Assembly (NCBI RefSeq): GCF_014217565.1
Contig: NZ_CP043661.1
Location: 4,030,001-4,094,000 of the forward strand
Length of the DNA: 64,000 bases
From: Kribbella qitaiheensis
GTDB lineage: Bacteria; Actinomycetota; Actinomycetes; Propionibacteriales; Kribbellaceae
Direction: 5' to 3'
The notes under the pieces were generated by a model. That model ran no database searches, was not told the origin of the DNA, and saw only the letters and a list, made by a program, of their open reading frames with translations. Of this stretch, positions 19,147 through 26,628 are shown piece after piece. Position 1 is the stretch's first letter, and every line of letters begins with the position of its first letter. The translations under genes and the position numbers were made by a program.

Positions 19147-19947
19147 TCAGCGCAAGTAGGAAGCGCCGTTGAAGTCAAGGACGGCGCCGGTGGACCAGGT
19201 CGCGGCCGGGGAGGCCAGCCAGACGATCGCGTCGGCGACCTCCTCGGCTCGTGCGACCCGTCCGTACGGGCTCTGGGCCCGGATCGGGTCGCCGGCCGGT
19301 CCCGCCAGCAGTTGGGCCGTCATGTCGGTGGCGATGAATCCGGGCGCGATTGACGTCACGGTGATGTCATGTGGCGCCAGTGAGACGGCCAGTGACTGCC
19401 CCAAGGCGTGCAATCCGGCCTTCGAGGCCCCGTACGCCGGTACGTCCGGCTCGCCGCGGTAGGCGCCGCGCGACCCGACATTGACGATGGCGCCTCTTTT
19501 GACGCCATCGGCCGGTGCCACGTCGAGCATCTGCCGGGCCACGCACCAGGTCAGGTGCGCCGCCCCTTCGAGGTTCACCGCGAGCGTCTTCCGCCACGCC
19601 GCCACCCACTCGTCGTACGAGGTCTCCGCCAGTGGATGACCGATCCGGCGGGACCCGGCGACGGGCTGTTCGACATACAGGGCAGCGTTGTTGACCAGCA
19701 CATCGATCCGCCCGAGCGCAGCGGCTGATTCCTCAACCAGGGAAGGGATTCCGGTCGAATCACCAAGATCGCCGGTGATCACGGAATGCCCCTCGCCGGG
19801 AAGCTCGGCCAGTACTGCGTTCGCCTCGTCGACGGCACCGCGACAATGCAGGACGACCCGATCACCGGCGGCCGCGAACGCCTTCGCCGCCGCCGCTCCG
19901 ACGCCTCGTGACGCCCCGGTGACGAGCACTCCTCTGGACACGCTCAC
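19147..19947 (-). CDS. SDR-family NAD(P)-dependent oxidoreductase
   Basis: A 266-residue classical short-chain dehydrogenase. Cofactor motif TGASRGVG is near residue 10 and NNAALY near 88; the catalytic Ser is in IVNVGSRGAYRG and the Tyr/Lys in YGASKAG. It ends ATWSTGAVLDFNGA, the usual tail. GTG at 19947 has GGGAG seven bases upstream. It is divergent from the RHH gene and shares its intergenic TGACGTCA array, and it converges on the lipoprotein gene with only 2 bp between stops. Substrate unknown. Confidence 0.92.
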   Translation of the reverse strand: MSVSRGVLVTGASRGVGAAAAKAFAAAGDRVVLHCRGAVDEANAVLAELPGEGHSVITGDLGDSTGIPSLVEESAAALGRIDVLVNNAALYVEQPVAGSRRIGHPLAETSYDEWVAAWRKTLAVNLEGAAHLTWCVARQMLDVAPADGVKRGAIVNVGSRGAYRGEPDVPAYGASKAGLHALGQSLAVSLAPHDITVTSIAPGFIATDMTAQLLAGPAGDPIRAQSPYGRVARAEEVADAIVWLASPAATWSTGAVLDFNGASYLR

Positions 19948-20000
19948 AGCTCACTCCCTAGCTCGTTGAACCTTCATTCTGCCGCATCACCAGCACCCCT

Positions 20001-20063
20001 TGACGGCGTCATGACATCACGAGGGGTTGACAGTGACGTCATAGTGACGTCACTATTGCGTCA
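20001..20063 (+). promoter_or_regulatory. Leaderless promoter with 11-bp-phased TGACGTCA-like operator array
   Basis: Octamers resembling TGACGTCA begin at 20001 (TGACGGCG), 20012 (TGACATCA), 20034 (TGACGTCA), 20045 (TGACGTCA) and 20056 (TTGCGTCA). All are in an 11-bp register with one slot (20023) empty. TTGACA at 20027-20032 and CACTAT at 20051-20056, 18 bp apart, form a promoter whose start point would be the A of the ATG at 20063. The array therefore overlaps the promoter of the RHH gene and also lies upstream of the divergent SDR. Confidence 0.7.
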
Positions 20064-20818
20064 TGGAACTTGACCACTACCTCGAGTCGGTCCGCCGTAG
20101 CGTGGAGAACGCCACCGCGTTGGCCGACGACCAAACTCGCTCCGTGGCTCAGCGCCTCGGCGCCACGCTGGATGACGCGGGCCGGCTGGCCCTCATCTCA
20201 GCCCTGTCCGACGCCGCCGGTGAGATCAGCCGCGAGCTTTCCCCCGGTTCGGTCGAGCTCCGGATGGCCGGTGGCCGCCCCGAGTTCGTGGTCACGCCGG
20301 CCCCGAGTCAGCTGACCGGCCCCGACGACGACCTGGACGACGAGACGGACGACTCCGGCACTGTGGCCGACGAGCTCGCGCCGGACGCCGACGAGGCGAC
20401 CGCACGGATCACGCTGCGGCTGCCGATGTCGGTGAAGAACAAGGTGGACGAGGCCGCCGCGAGCGAGGGCATCTCCTCGAACGCGTGGCTGATGCGCACC
20501 GTGATGACCTCGCTGACCGGCGACCGCGGCCGCCGCGGTGGCCCCCGGCCGCCCCGCCCGCCGCGCGCCCCGCGAGGTGGCTTCTTCGGCCCCGACGGTC
20601 CGCTCGGACCGGAAGGCCCGCTGGGACCCGACGGTGTCTTCGGCCCGGACGGTGTGTTCGGACCGGAAGGCCCGTTCGGACCGGACGGCGTCTTCGGCGA
20701 CCGGGACAAGCGCGGTGACCGCGACCAGCGGCGCGGCGAGCGCGACTCGCGCCGGGACAAGCACGACCGCCGCGGTGGACGCGGACCGGGACAGCAGATG
20801 ACGGGGTGGGCAGAGTGA
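20063..20818 (+). CDS. Ribbon-helix-helix DNA-binding protein with collagen-like Gly-X-Y tail
   Basis: A 251-residue protein. After a helical and then acidic N-terminal region, residues about 112-150 (ARITLRLPMSVKNKVDEAAA then EGISSNAWLMRTVM) form a ribbon-helix-helix domain like Arc/CopG/HicB antitoxins. It continues into a Gly/Pro stretch of about 13 uninterrupted Gly-X-Y triplets (GPD GPL GPE GPL GPD GVF and on) and ends in an Arg/Asp-rich charged tail. There is no signal peptide, so the collagen-like part is cytoplasmic. The gene is probably leaderless and sits behind an operator array that its own RHH domain could bind. It overlaps the next gene by 4 nt. Confidence 0.85.
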   Translation: MELDHYLESVRRSVENATALADDQTRSVAQRLGATLDDAGRLALISALSDAAGEISRELSPGSVELRMAGGRPEFVVTPAPSQLTGPDDDLDDETDDSGTVADELAPDADEATARITLRLPMSVKNKVDEAAASEGISSNAWLMRTVMTSLTGDRGRRGGPRPPRPPRAPRGGFFGPDGPLGPEGPLGPDGVFGPDGVFGPEGPFGPDGVFGDRDKRGDRDQRRGERDSRRDKHDRRGGRGPGQQMTGWAE

Positions 20819-21648
20819 GCGACTACAGCAGCACTCAGGTGATCGGTGAAGCCGGCGAGATCGACCGGGTCCGGATCGAGATCGGCTCCGGCCTGGTGGA
20901 GATCCACCCGGTCGACGGCGACAAGACGCTGGTCTCTCTGGAGGTCGACGGAGGCCAGGCGGAGAGCGTGCGGTGCGACGTCGTCAACGGCGAGCTGATC
21001 GTCGAGGGCCCCCGCAACGTCCGCCGCGGCCCGGAGATCCGGGTCCGGGTCCAGACCCCGGATCAGCTGATCACCCGGATCAAGACCGGCTCGGCCGACA
21101 TCGTCGCCTCGACGCCGCTGGGTGAGTCCCGGCTGTCGACCGGGTCCGGCGAGATTCAGCTCGACCGGGTCGAAGGCAGCCTGGGCGCGAGCACCGGCAG
21201 CGGCGAGATCCGGGTCCGGTACGCCGCGGGTCCGGTCCGCGCCAAGACCGGCTCCGGCGCGATCGACATCGGCGAGGCCGCCGACTCGCTCGGCCTGAGC
21301 ACCGGTTCGGGCGACATCCGGGTCGGCGACGCGGCCGGCCCGACCACCGTCAAGGTCGGCTCGGGTGACATCACCATCGAGCGGATCCGGGACCACTCGG
21401 TCGCCACCTCCGGCTCCGGTGACGTCACGGTCGAACTCGCCGACGGACCGAGCGTCCGGGCCGAGACCGCCCGCGGCGACGTTCACATCGGCGTACCGGA
21501 GGGCGTGCCGACCTATCTCGACCTGAAGACCATCACCGGCCACATCCGGTGCGACCTCGAGGCCTCCCAACGGCCGGCCGAGGGCGAGCGCTCGCTGATG
21601 CTGCGGGCCCGCACCGTCTCCGGGGACATCACCGTCGTCCGGGTCTGA
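20815..21648 (+). CDS. DUF4097-family beta-strand repeat protein
   Basis: A 277-residue protein made of repeated beta turns with the pattern TGSGxIxxxxxxG (for example STGSGEIQLDRVEGSLGASTGSGEIRV), typical of DUF4097 and predicted to form a beta-helix. It has no signal peptide or membrane segment, so it is probably cytoplasmic. GTG 20815 overlaps the stop of the RHH gene (GTGA), showing translational coupling; a GTG nine bases earlier is the alternative. The pairing of an RHH regulator with DUF4097 recurs in actinobacteria, but its role is not known. Confidence 0.88.
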   Translation: MSDYSSTQVIGEAGEIDRVRIEIGSGLVEIHPVDGDKTLVSLEVDGGQAESVRCDVVNGELIVEGPRNVRRGPEIRVRVQTPDQLITRIKTGSADIVASTPLGESRLSTGSGEIQLDRVEGSLGASTGSGEIRVRYAAGPVRAKTGSGAIDIGEAADSLGLSTGSGDIRVGDAAGPTTVKVGSGDITIERIRDHSVATSGSGDVTVELADGPSVRAETARGDVHIGVPEGVPTYLDLKTITGHIRCDLEASQRPAEGERSLMLRARTVSGDITVVRV

Positions 21649-21693
21649 ACCACCAACCACATTCGTCAACGGGGACCAGTGAGGGGAAACATC

Positions 21694-21912
21694 ATGATCA
21701 CCGAACACCAAGAGGTCGCCCGTCACCGGGTCGCCGAGCAGATCAAGGCCGCCGAGGTTCGGGCGCAGCGCAAGGAACACCGCGAGGTACTGCGGGCCGA
21801 AGGCGAGGCCGGCGGCCCGCGGCACGAGCTGGCCGGGGTGCTGCGGCGCCTGGCCGACCGGCTCGAGCCGCAGCCGCGCCACCGCCGTACGGGCTTGTCT
21901 GTGGTGCGGTGA
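21694..21912 (+). CDS. Small charged helical protein of unknown function
   Basis: A 72-residue protein rich in Arg, Glu and Ala (RHRVAEQIKAAEVRAQRKEH), predicted to be a single long helix with an amphipathic second part (ELAGVLRRLADRLE). ATG 21694 lies behind GAGGGGA. A GTG at 21679 would add five residues. It is third in the RHH-DUF4097 operon. No family was recognised. Confidence 0.65.
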   Translation: MITEHQEVARHRVAEQIKAAEVRAQRKEHREVLRAEGEAGGPRHELAGVLRRLADRLEPQPRHRRTGLSVVR

Positions 21913-22034
21913 GATCGATGACTTATCAGTCACTTTGCAGCTTGTTGCAACGCCTGGGCTTGATCACCATCCCGAACCGCTGACGCTGCTAGGTTTCAAG
22001 CGATCATTTCGATTGACTTGGGGAGAGAGCAACG

Positions 22035-23591
22035 ATGCAGCGTCCGACGACCGCCAAAGCAGTCGCCACCGCAGCCGCCCTGCTCGTCCTGCTGGCCGGC
22101 TGCGGCGGCAAGGACGACGACAAGGGCAACGGCACTTCGAAAGACGGCGGTGACAACCCGGCGAGCACCCCGTCGGCCCCCGCGGTCGCGTCGTTCGACC
22201 CACCCAAGGGCTTCAATCCCATCCAGGCCTACGGCGTCCTGAAGTCCGACACCGAGGACACCTACTCGCTCAGTGCCGGGATGGTCGGGCAGACCTCGCT
22301 GGTCTCCGGCAAGACCGGTCTGACCGGCCGGGACATCGCCGGCCAACGCGACCCGTGGACGGTCCTGTCCACGACGAAGCCGGACACGATCAGCACCGTC
22401 GCCCACACCGATCCGATGCCGGTCCAGGTCGACGGCAAGGACGTCATCGCGATCGCCTACGTCCAGAACGACAAGGGCGGCGGCACCCAGAAGGTCCACG
22501 GCCAGGTGCTGCTGCAGTGGCTCGACGCCGCCGACGGCAAGAAGCTCGCCGAACTGACCGTCGACCTCAGCCAGACCCTCGGCCCGGGCGGCGGCTCCAA
22601 AGGCTTCCTGAGCAAGAGCTACGACCAGGCGACCGGCCAGGTCGCGCTCGGCCTCAGCATCGACGCGGCGGACGGTGAGAAGAAGGCCGGTTCCGCGATC
22701 ACCATCTTCGCCGACCCGAAGACGCAGAAGGCGAACGTGATCCCGTTCTTCGAGGCGGCCGGCGTGCTGAACGGCACCGTCGTCGGCACCAAGGCCAGCA
22801 ACTCCGAGGGCGCGCACGACGGCACGATCGTGATCGCCGACGGCGCCAGTGGCAAGGTCAGCAAGCAGATCCCCACCAAGCTCAACTACCTGCAGCCGGC
22901 CGGCAGCGGCACCAAGCACGCCTTCCTGTCCGGTTCGTCCTACGTGCCGAACTCGAAGTCGGTCATCTACACCTACATCAACACCCTGTACTCCGTGGAC
23001 ATCGCCACCGGCGCCGTGGTCCAGACCAAGTCGGCCCTCGACACTGAGCACGACTACTACTTCCGCTGCCTCGGGGACCAGGCCGCCGGCGTCGTCTGCA
23101 CCACCGGCGAGAACCCGGGCACGGACGAGATCATCGGCATCGACGACACCACCGGCAAGAAGGTCTGGGGCTACACCAAGTCCTCGGCCAGCCGGATCGT
23201 CCCCCGCGTCACCGCGGCCTTCCACGGCGTCGTCTACGGGGTCGCCGGGGAGGACCAGCCGGTGATGCTGAACCTGGCCGGCGGCCAGGACATCCCGCGC
23301 CCCTCGTCGGACCCGTCCTCGTCGGACCCGTCCGGGACGCCGACGACCGGGACCACCCCGACCGACGGAACGACGCCGACCGACGACGGCCTGGTCACGC
23401 CGCCCACCGAGACGCCCGGGGTGAACGATCCCAGCAGCGCGTTCGGCTCGTCGATGTCGTTCTACGACCCGAAGCTCGGCGTGCCGTCGCCGACCGCGGT
23501 GACGCAGTACGGCGGCGCCTATCTGCAGGAGGCTCTCGGTGACGACCTGGAGCGCGAGAAGATCCTGGTCGTGTTGAAGCCGACCGCCTGA
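22035..23591 (+). CDS. Large lipoprotein with PQQ-like beta-propeller-type repeats
   Basis: A 518-residue predicted lipoprotein with lipobox LLAGC near residue 22. A low-complexity linker follows, then repeated segments of beta-propeller style (GQVLLQWLDAADGKKLAELT, DGTIVIADGASGKVSKQIP, NTLYSVDIATGAVVQ, IIGIDDTTGKKVWGYTKS). A Pro/Ser/Thr/Asp-rich stretch (about residues 420-465) precedes a C-terminal FYDPKLGVPSP segment. The repeats resemble PQQ-binding quinoprotein-like domains, here probably structural and outside the membrane. The precise role is unknown. Confidence 0.75.
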   Translation: MQRPTTAKAVATAAALLVLLAGCGGKDDDKGNGTSKDGGDNPASTPSAPAVASFDPPKGFNPIQAYGVLKSDTEDTYSLSAGMVGQTSLVSGKTGLTGRDIAGQRDPWTVLSTTKPDTISTVAHTDPMPVQVDGKDVIAIAYVQNDKGGGTQKVHGQVLLQWLDAADGKKLAELTVDLSQTLGPGGGSKGFLSKSYDQATGQVALGLSIDAADGEKKAGSAITIFADPKTQKANVIPFFEAAGVLNGTVVGTKASNSEGAHDGTIVIADGASGKVSKQIPTKLNYLQPAGSGTKHAFLSGSSYVPNSKSVIYTYINTLYSVDIATGAVVQTKSALDTEHDYYFRCLGDQAAGVVCTTGENPGTDEIIGIDDTTGKKVWGYTKSSASRIVPRVTAAFHGVVYGVAGEDQPVMLNLAGGQDIPRPSSDPSSSDPSGTPTTGTTPTDGTTPTDDGLVTPPTETPGVNDPSSAFGSSMSFYDPKLGVPSPTAVTQYGGAYLQEALGDDLEREKILVVLKPTA

Positions 23592-23607
23592 TCACCCGAA
23601 ACGCAGG

Positions 23608-24183
23608 TCAGATGTCGGTGCGGTGGAAGTTCTGGTACGAGCGCGACGGTGTCGGGCCGCGCTGGCCCTGGTAGCGCGAGCCGTACTTCGCGGAACCGTA
23701 GGGGTGCTGGGCCGGTGAGGACAGCCGGAAGAAGCACAGCTGGCCGATCTTCATCCCCGGCCAGAGCTTGATCGGCAGCGTCGCCACGTTCGACAGTTCC
23801 AGCGTCACGTGCCCGGAGAAGCCCGGGTCGATGAAGCCGGCGGTGGAGTGCGTCAGCAGGCCGAGCCGGCCGAGCGAGGACTTGCCCTCCAGCCGCGCCG
23901 CCACGTCGTCGGGCAGCGTCACCAGCTCGTAGGTGGAGCCCAGCACGAACTCGCCCGGATGCAGGATGAAGGGCTCGTCGCTGTCCGGCTCGACCATCCG
24001 GGTCAGGTCGGGCTGCTCCTCGGCGGGGTCGATGTGCGGATACCGGTGGTTCTCGAACACCCGGAAGAAGCGGTCCAGTCGTACGTCGATGCTCGACGGC
24101 TGCACCATCGCAGCTTCGAACGGATCCAGTTGGACCCGCTTCGCGTCGATCTCGGCCAGGATGTCGCGGTCGGAGAGCAGCAC
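23608..24183 (-). CDS. dcd: dCTP deaminase
   Basis: A 191-residue trimeric dCTP deaminase that supplies dUMP/dUTP for thymidylate synthesis. Diagnostic motifs are [13 protein letters not shown] at the start, [17 protein letters not shown], the active-site block [26 protein letters not shown] and the C-terminal [13 protein letters not shown] that closes over the nucleotide. The M. tuberculosis orthologue is bifunctional (deaminase plus dUTPase), so this one may also release dUMP directly. Length is normal. Confidence 0.97.
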   Translation of the reverse strand: MLLSDRDILAEIDAKRVQLDPFEAAMVQPSSIDVRLDRFFRVFENHRYPHIDPAEEQPDLTRMVEPDSDEPFILHPGEFVLGSTYELVTLPDDVAARLEGKSSLGRLGLLTHSTAGFIDPGFSGHVTLELSNVATLPIKLWPGMKIGQLCFFRLSSPAQHPYGSAKYGSRYQGQRGPTPSRSYQNFHRTDI

Positions 24184-24341
24184 GAACGCAACCTACCGCA
24201 GCATGCCGCTCCTCCGCCCGCCCCGGCCCAACGCGGTGAACCGCGCAGGCCGGTCAGGTATCTGGTCCTACCGGCCCGAAGATGGCCCTCCGGAGCCCTC
24301 AGCTCCCCGGATCGCCCCAGCTACGGGCCCTCGGCAACGGA

Positions 24342-24782
24342 TCAGCCGGACAGCTTGTTGAACTTCGACACCTGGGTGGCGAAGGTCTTCACCTGAGCCG
24401 GCGACCAGTCCTTGAGCAGGTCGTCGATCACCTTGTGCCGCTTCTTCCGCGCGGCGGCCAGCTTGCGCTTGCCGTTGGCGGTCAGCGTCAGCAGGGTCGC
24501 CCGCGCGTCCGACTTGTCGGCGGCCCGCTTCAGCAGACCTTCCTCTTCCAGTCTTGCGCAGGCCCGGCTGACCGGACCCTTGTCCACTTCGAGTGCCGCG
24601 ACCAGATCGGCCATCCGAACCGGTGCGAGCTCCTCGACATGGTTCAGCAACGCGTACTGCGCCGGCTCCAGGTCCGGGTGTGCCTCGTCGGACAGCGTCC
24701 GCTGCAGACCGCGCAGCCGGCGCGCCAACGTGACGAGCTCCTTTTCCAGGTTCTCCAGTGCGTCATTGGCTTCAGTTGCCAC
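24342..24782 (-). CDS. MarR-family transcriptional regulator
   Basis: A 146-residue MarR protein: dimerisation helix (NDALENLEKELVTLARRLRG), winged helix (MADLVAALEVDKGPVSRACARLEEEGLLKRAADKSDARATLLTLT) and C-terminal helices. The start is placed at GTG 24782, which has AAGGGG seven bases upstream. Longer in-frame starts (ATG 24818) would overrun a palindrome that looks like its operator. Two GTTGC-N3-GCAAC inverted repeats upstream suggest self-repression. The target genes are not evident. Confidence 0.9.
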   Translation of the reverse strand: MATEANDALENLEKELVTLARRLRGLQRTLSDEAHPDLEPAQYALLNHVEELAPVRMADLVAALEVDKGPVSRACARLEEEGLLKRAADKSDARATLLTLTANGKRKLAAARKKRHKVIDDLLKDWSPAQVKTFATQVSKFNKLSG

Positions 24783-24802
24783 CTGTTCACCCCTTCTTTT
24801 CA

Positions 24803-24815
24803 GTTGCCCCGCAAC
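24803..24815. promoter_or_regulatory. MarR operator candidate 1 (GTTGC-N3-GCAAC)
   Basis: GTTGCCCCGCAAC, a perfect 5-bp inverted repeat with a 3-bp spacer, lies just upstream of the chosen start of the MarR gene. Confidence 0.65.
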
Positions 24816-24863
24816 CATCTTGTCCGGTCCCGGCAGGGACCGCATCCTCACGTTGCGTCGAAT

Positions 24864-24878
24864 GTTGCCCCCGGCAAC
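24864..24878. promoter_or_regulatory. MarR operator candidate 2 (GTTGCC-N3-GGCAAC)
   Basis: GTTGCCCCCGGCAAC repeats the same half-sites with 6-bp arms. It is centred 62 bp from the first copy. Confidence 0.65.
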
Positions 24879-25017
24879 GCGTTCTAATCTGCCAGAAGTT
24901 GACCGGCCTGCCCAGTCCTGGGCGCGCCCTTTGTGGAAAACTGCCCGATAACCCCCCGTGCGAACCACCCCGGGCCTCAGGTATGATCCTGCGGTCTGCT
25001 GGTTGAGGGACAGCTCC

Positions 25018-25091
25018 GCGGGTGTAGTTCAATGGCAGAACATCAGCTTCCCAAGCTGACAGTGCGAGTTCGATTCTCGTCACCCGCTCCA
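25018..25091 (+). tRNA. tRNA-Gly (anticodon CCC)
   Basis: Acceptor arms GCGGGTG (25018-25024) and CACCCGC (25081-25087) pair fully. The anticodon stem TCAGC/GCTGA encloses the loop TTCCCAA with anticodon CCC, the T-arm has GTTCGATTC, and CCA is encoded at 25089-25091. The 3' part from the anticodon loop onward is duplicated at 30138-30181, marking it as the integration site of the neighbouring element. Confidence 0.97.
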
Positions 25092-25113
25092 CGCAAAACC
25101 CCAGGTCAGAGGC
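25048..25113 (+). repeat. attL: 66-bp direct repeat spanning the 3' half of tRNA-Gly
   Basis: Positions 25048-25113 are identical, base for base, to 30138-30203. The repeat starts in the anticodon loop of the tRNA and runs past its CCA into the terminator stem. By standard tRNA-integration logic the 3' half here came with the element and restores the tRNA. Confidence 0.95.
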
Positions 25114-25133
25114 CACTTTCTGACCTGGGGTTT
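25096..25133 (+). terminator. tRNA-Gly terminator
   Basis: AAACCCCAGGTCAGA (25096-25110) pairs perfectly with TCTGACCTGGGGTTT (25119-25133) over an 8-base loop, five bases after the tRNA. The corresponding hairpin at the right att copy is imperfect. Confidence 0.9.
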
Positions 25134-25160
25134 CGTCGTCTCAGGGGCCTGGCAGCCCTG

Positions 25161-25180
25161 CCGTGCCCCCTCCGTGCCCC
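25161..25180. repeat. Candidate integrase arm-type sites, left end
   Basis: CCGTGCCCC occurs at 25161-25169 and 25172-25180 (11 bp apart), between attL and the integrase gene. The same GTGCCC core recurs three times inside the right end of the element (30004-30032). Arm-site function is inferred from position. Confidence 0.45.
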
Positions 25181-26336
25181 TTAGGTTCCAGACGCCTCCG
25201 GAAGGTCGTCAGAACTCTCTTCGGCCGCCGCCTCTCTCAGGCTGTTCTCGACAAGTTCTGACATTCCCTTGGCGACTGCCCTGTGACGGTCGTCGTTGGT
25301 GTGCAGGTAGATCAGTGCGGCTCGACTGCTCGCATGGCCCATACGTTCCATCAGCTCCCGGAGCGTCGCGCCGCTCTCGGCAGCCCATGTGTTACCGGTA
25401 TGCCGCAGGTCGTGGAAGTGCACTCGGCTGTCCAGCTCGGGCCGCCTCCAACCCGCGCCGCCAGTGACGCTGAAACGTTGACCGCCGCAACTGGGCTCGC
25501 TTCGCGCCGGTGAACACGAAGCCGTCTGATTTCGATTCCACATAGACGTCGAAGTGCGTCCGGATATCGTCCATGACGAACTCATCCAGGTAGATGGTCC
25601 GTCGTCCGGCGTCCGACTTCGGTGGGCTGATCCGGAGTTCGCCGGTCGGCAACTCCACCACCGACTGACGAACTCGTACGACGCCGTTGACCAGGTCCAC
25701 ATGCTTCCGCTGCAAGCCTGCCAGCTCGCCCCATCGCAGGCTCCCGAATGTCGCGAGCAGGACCAGGGCGCGGTACCTCGGATGCATGCCGTTCGCGACT
25801 TTGTAGACCTCGCTCACGGTAAGGACCGGTCGCTCAGGACTGCGCTCGGTTGCCGCGCCTTTGATGTAGCAAGGGTTGCTATCGATGATTCGGTCCTCCA
25901 CCGCAGTTGACAGGATTGAGCGGAGCAGGCGGTACGCCTTGGCAGTGGTGACCGGCCCTAGGCCGCCGTCTAGCAGGTCTTGCCGCCAGTTCCGGAGCAG
26001 CGGCGCGGTCAGTTCTCCCAGCGGCTTTCCGCCGAGCGTCGGTTGAATGTGATTCCGAAGGAGTCCGCTGTACAGAACCAGCGTCTTCGGCCGTAGTCCG
26101 GGACGCTCACGAATCCAGCTACGCGCATAGTCGCCTAGCGGCACCTCCGCCAACGCCGGATCGATCCACTGATTGCGCGCAATCTCGGCTTCCTTGAGAG
26201 TCAACCAGCGCCCGGCATCGGTCTTGGTGGCGAAGGTCATCGGCGCGGGGCGGAGAATCCCATCGGGCCCCGGGTAGCGGGCCTGAAATCGGCCAGAGGG
26301 CAGCTTGCGAATTCGTCCCCATCGTCTCATCGTCAT
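25181..26336 (-). CDS. Tyrosine site-specific integrase, frameshifted near 25439
   Basis: About 384 residues once a one-base shift is corrected. The N-terminal arm-binding region (MTMRRWGRIRKLPSGRFQARY) and core-binding region (LRPKTLVLYSGLLRNHI) are followed by catalytic Arg in FGSLRWGELAGL, all in one frame (26336 to 25392). The remaining catalytic residues, HDLRH, MGHAS and the Tyr in ALIYLH, are in another frame ending at 25181. Removing one base from the GGG run at 25439-25441 joins the two. The gene sits next to attL, reads toward it, and overlaps the excisionase stop by one base. It either is a decayed integrase that fixes the element in place or reflects a sequencing error. Confidence 0.9.
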
Positions 26337-26572
26337 CAGGCGGCCTCCCCCATGTTCGCCAGCCGGATCGGCCGGACCGTGTTGTTCTTGATGTGGTCGC
26401 GAATCGCCGACTCCGGAATGCGCACCTTGCTACCGAGCTTCACGAACTCGATCCGGCGTTCTGCGATCAGGCGGCGGGGGTATCGGACGCCACTCTCGTT
26501 GAAGGTGCCCAGCATCATCGCGGCTTCCGTAACGTCGAGCAGCCGATCAGTCTCACTCGTTGCCGTTGACAA
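26336..26572 (-). CDS. Excisionase-like helix-turn-helix protein
   Basis: A 78-residue MerR-like/excisionase HTH protein: RLLDVTEAAMMLGTFNESGVRYPRRLIAERRIEFVKLGSKVRIPESAIRDHI. TTG 26572 is favoured because GGGAG lies seven bases upstream. The open frame extends further (ATG 26632 and beyond), but there it only overlaps the remains of the DUF3631 gene in another register. The stop overlaps the integrase start (TGATG), the classic xis-int arrangement of actinomycete integrative elements. It probably directs excision. Confidence 0.85.
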   Translation of the reverse strand: MSTATSETDRLLDVTEAAMMLGTFNESGVRYPRRLIAERRIEFVKLGSKVRIPESAIRDHIKNNTVRPIRLANMGEAA

Positions 26573-26628
26573 CTTGGTTCTCCCTTGCTCCGTGATGCAA
26601 GTCGCTTCGGGTCGTACGGCGGGCATGG

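Noticed and set aside
25392..25510. Programmed ribosomal frameshifting in the integrase
   Set aside because: No slippery heptamer or pseudoknot was seen, and the same kind of shift hits five other genes at G/C runs, so error or decay is simpler.
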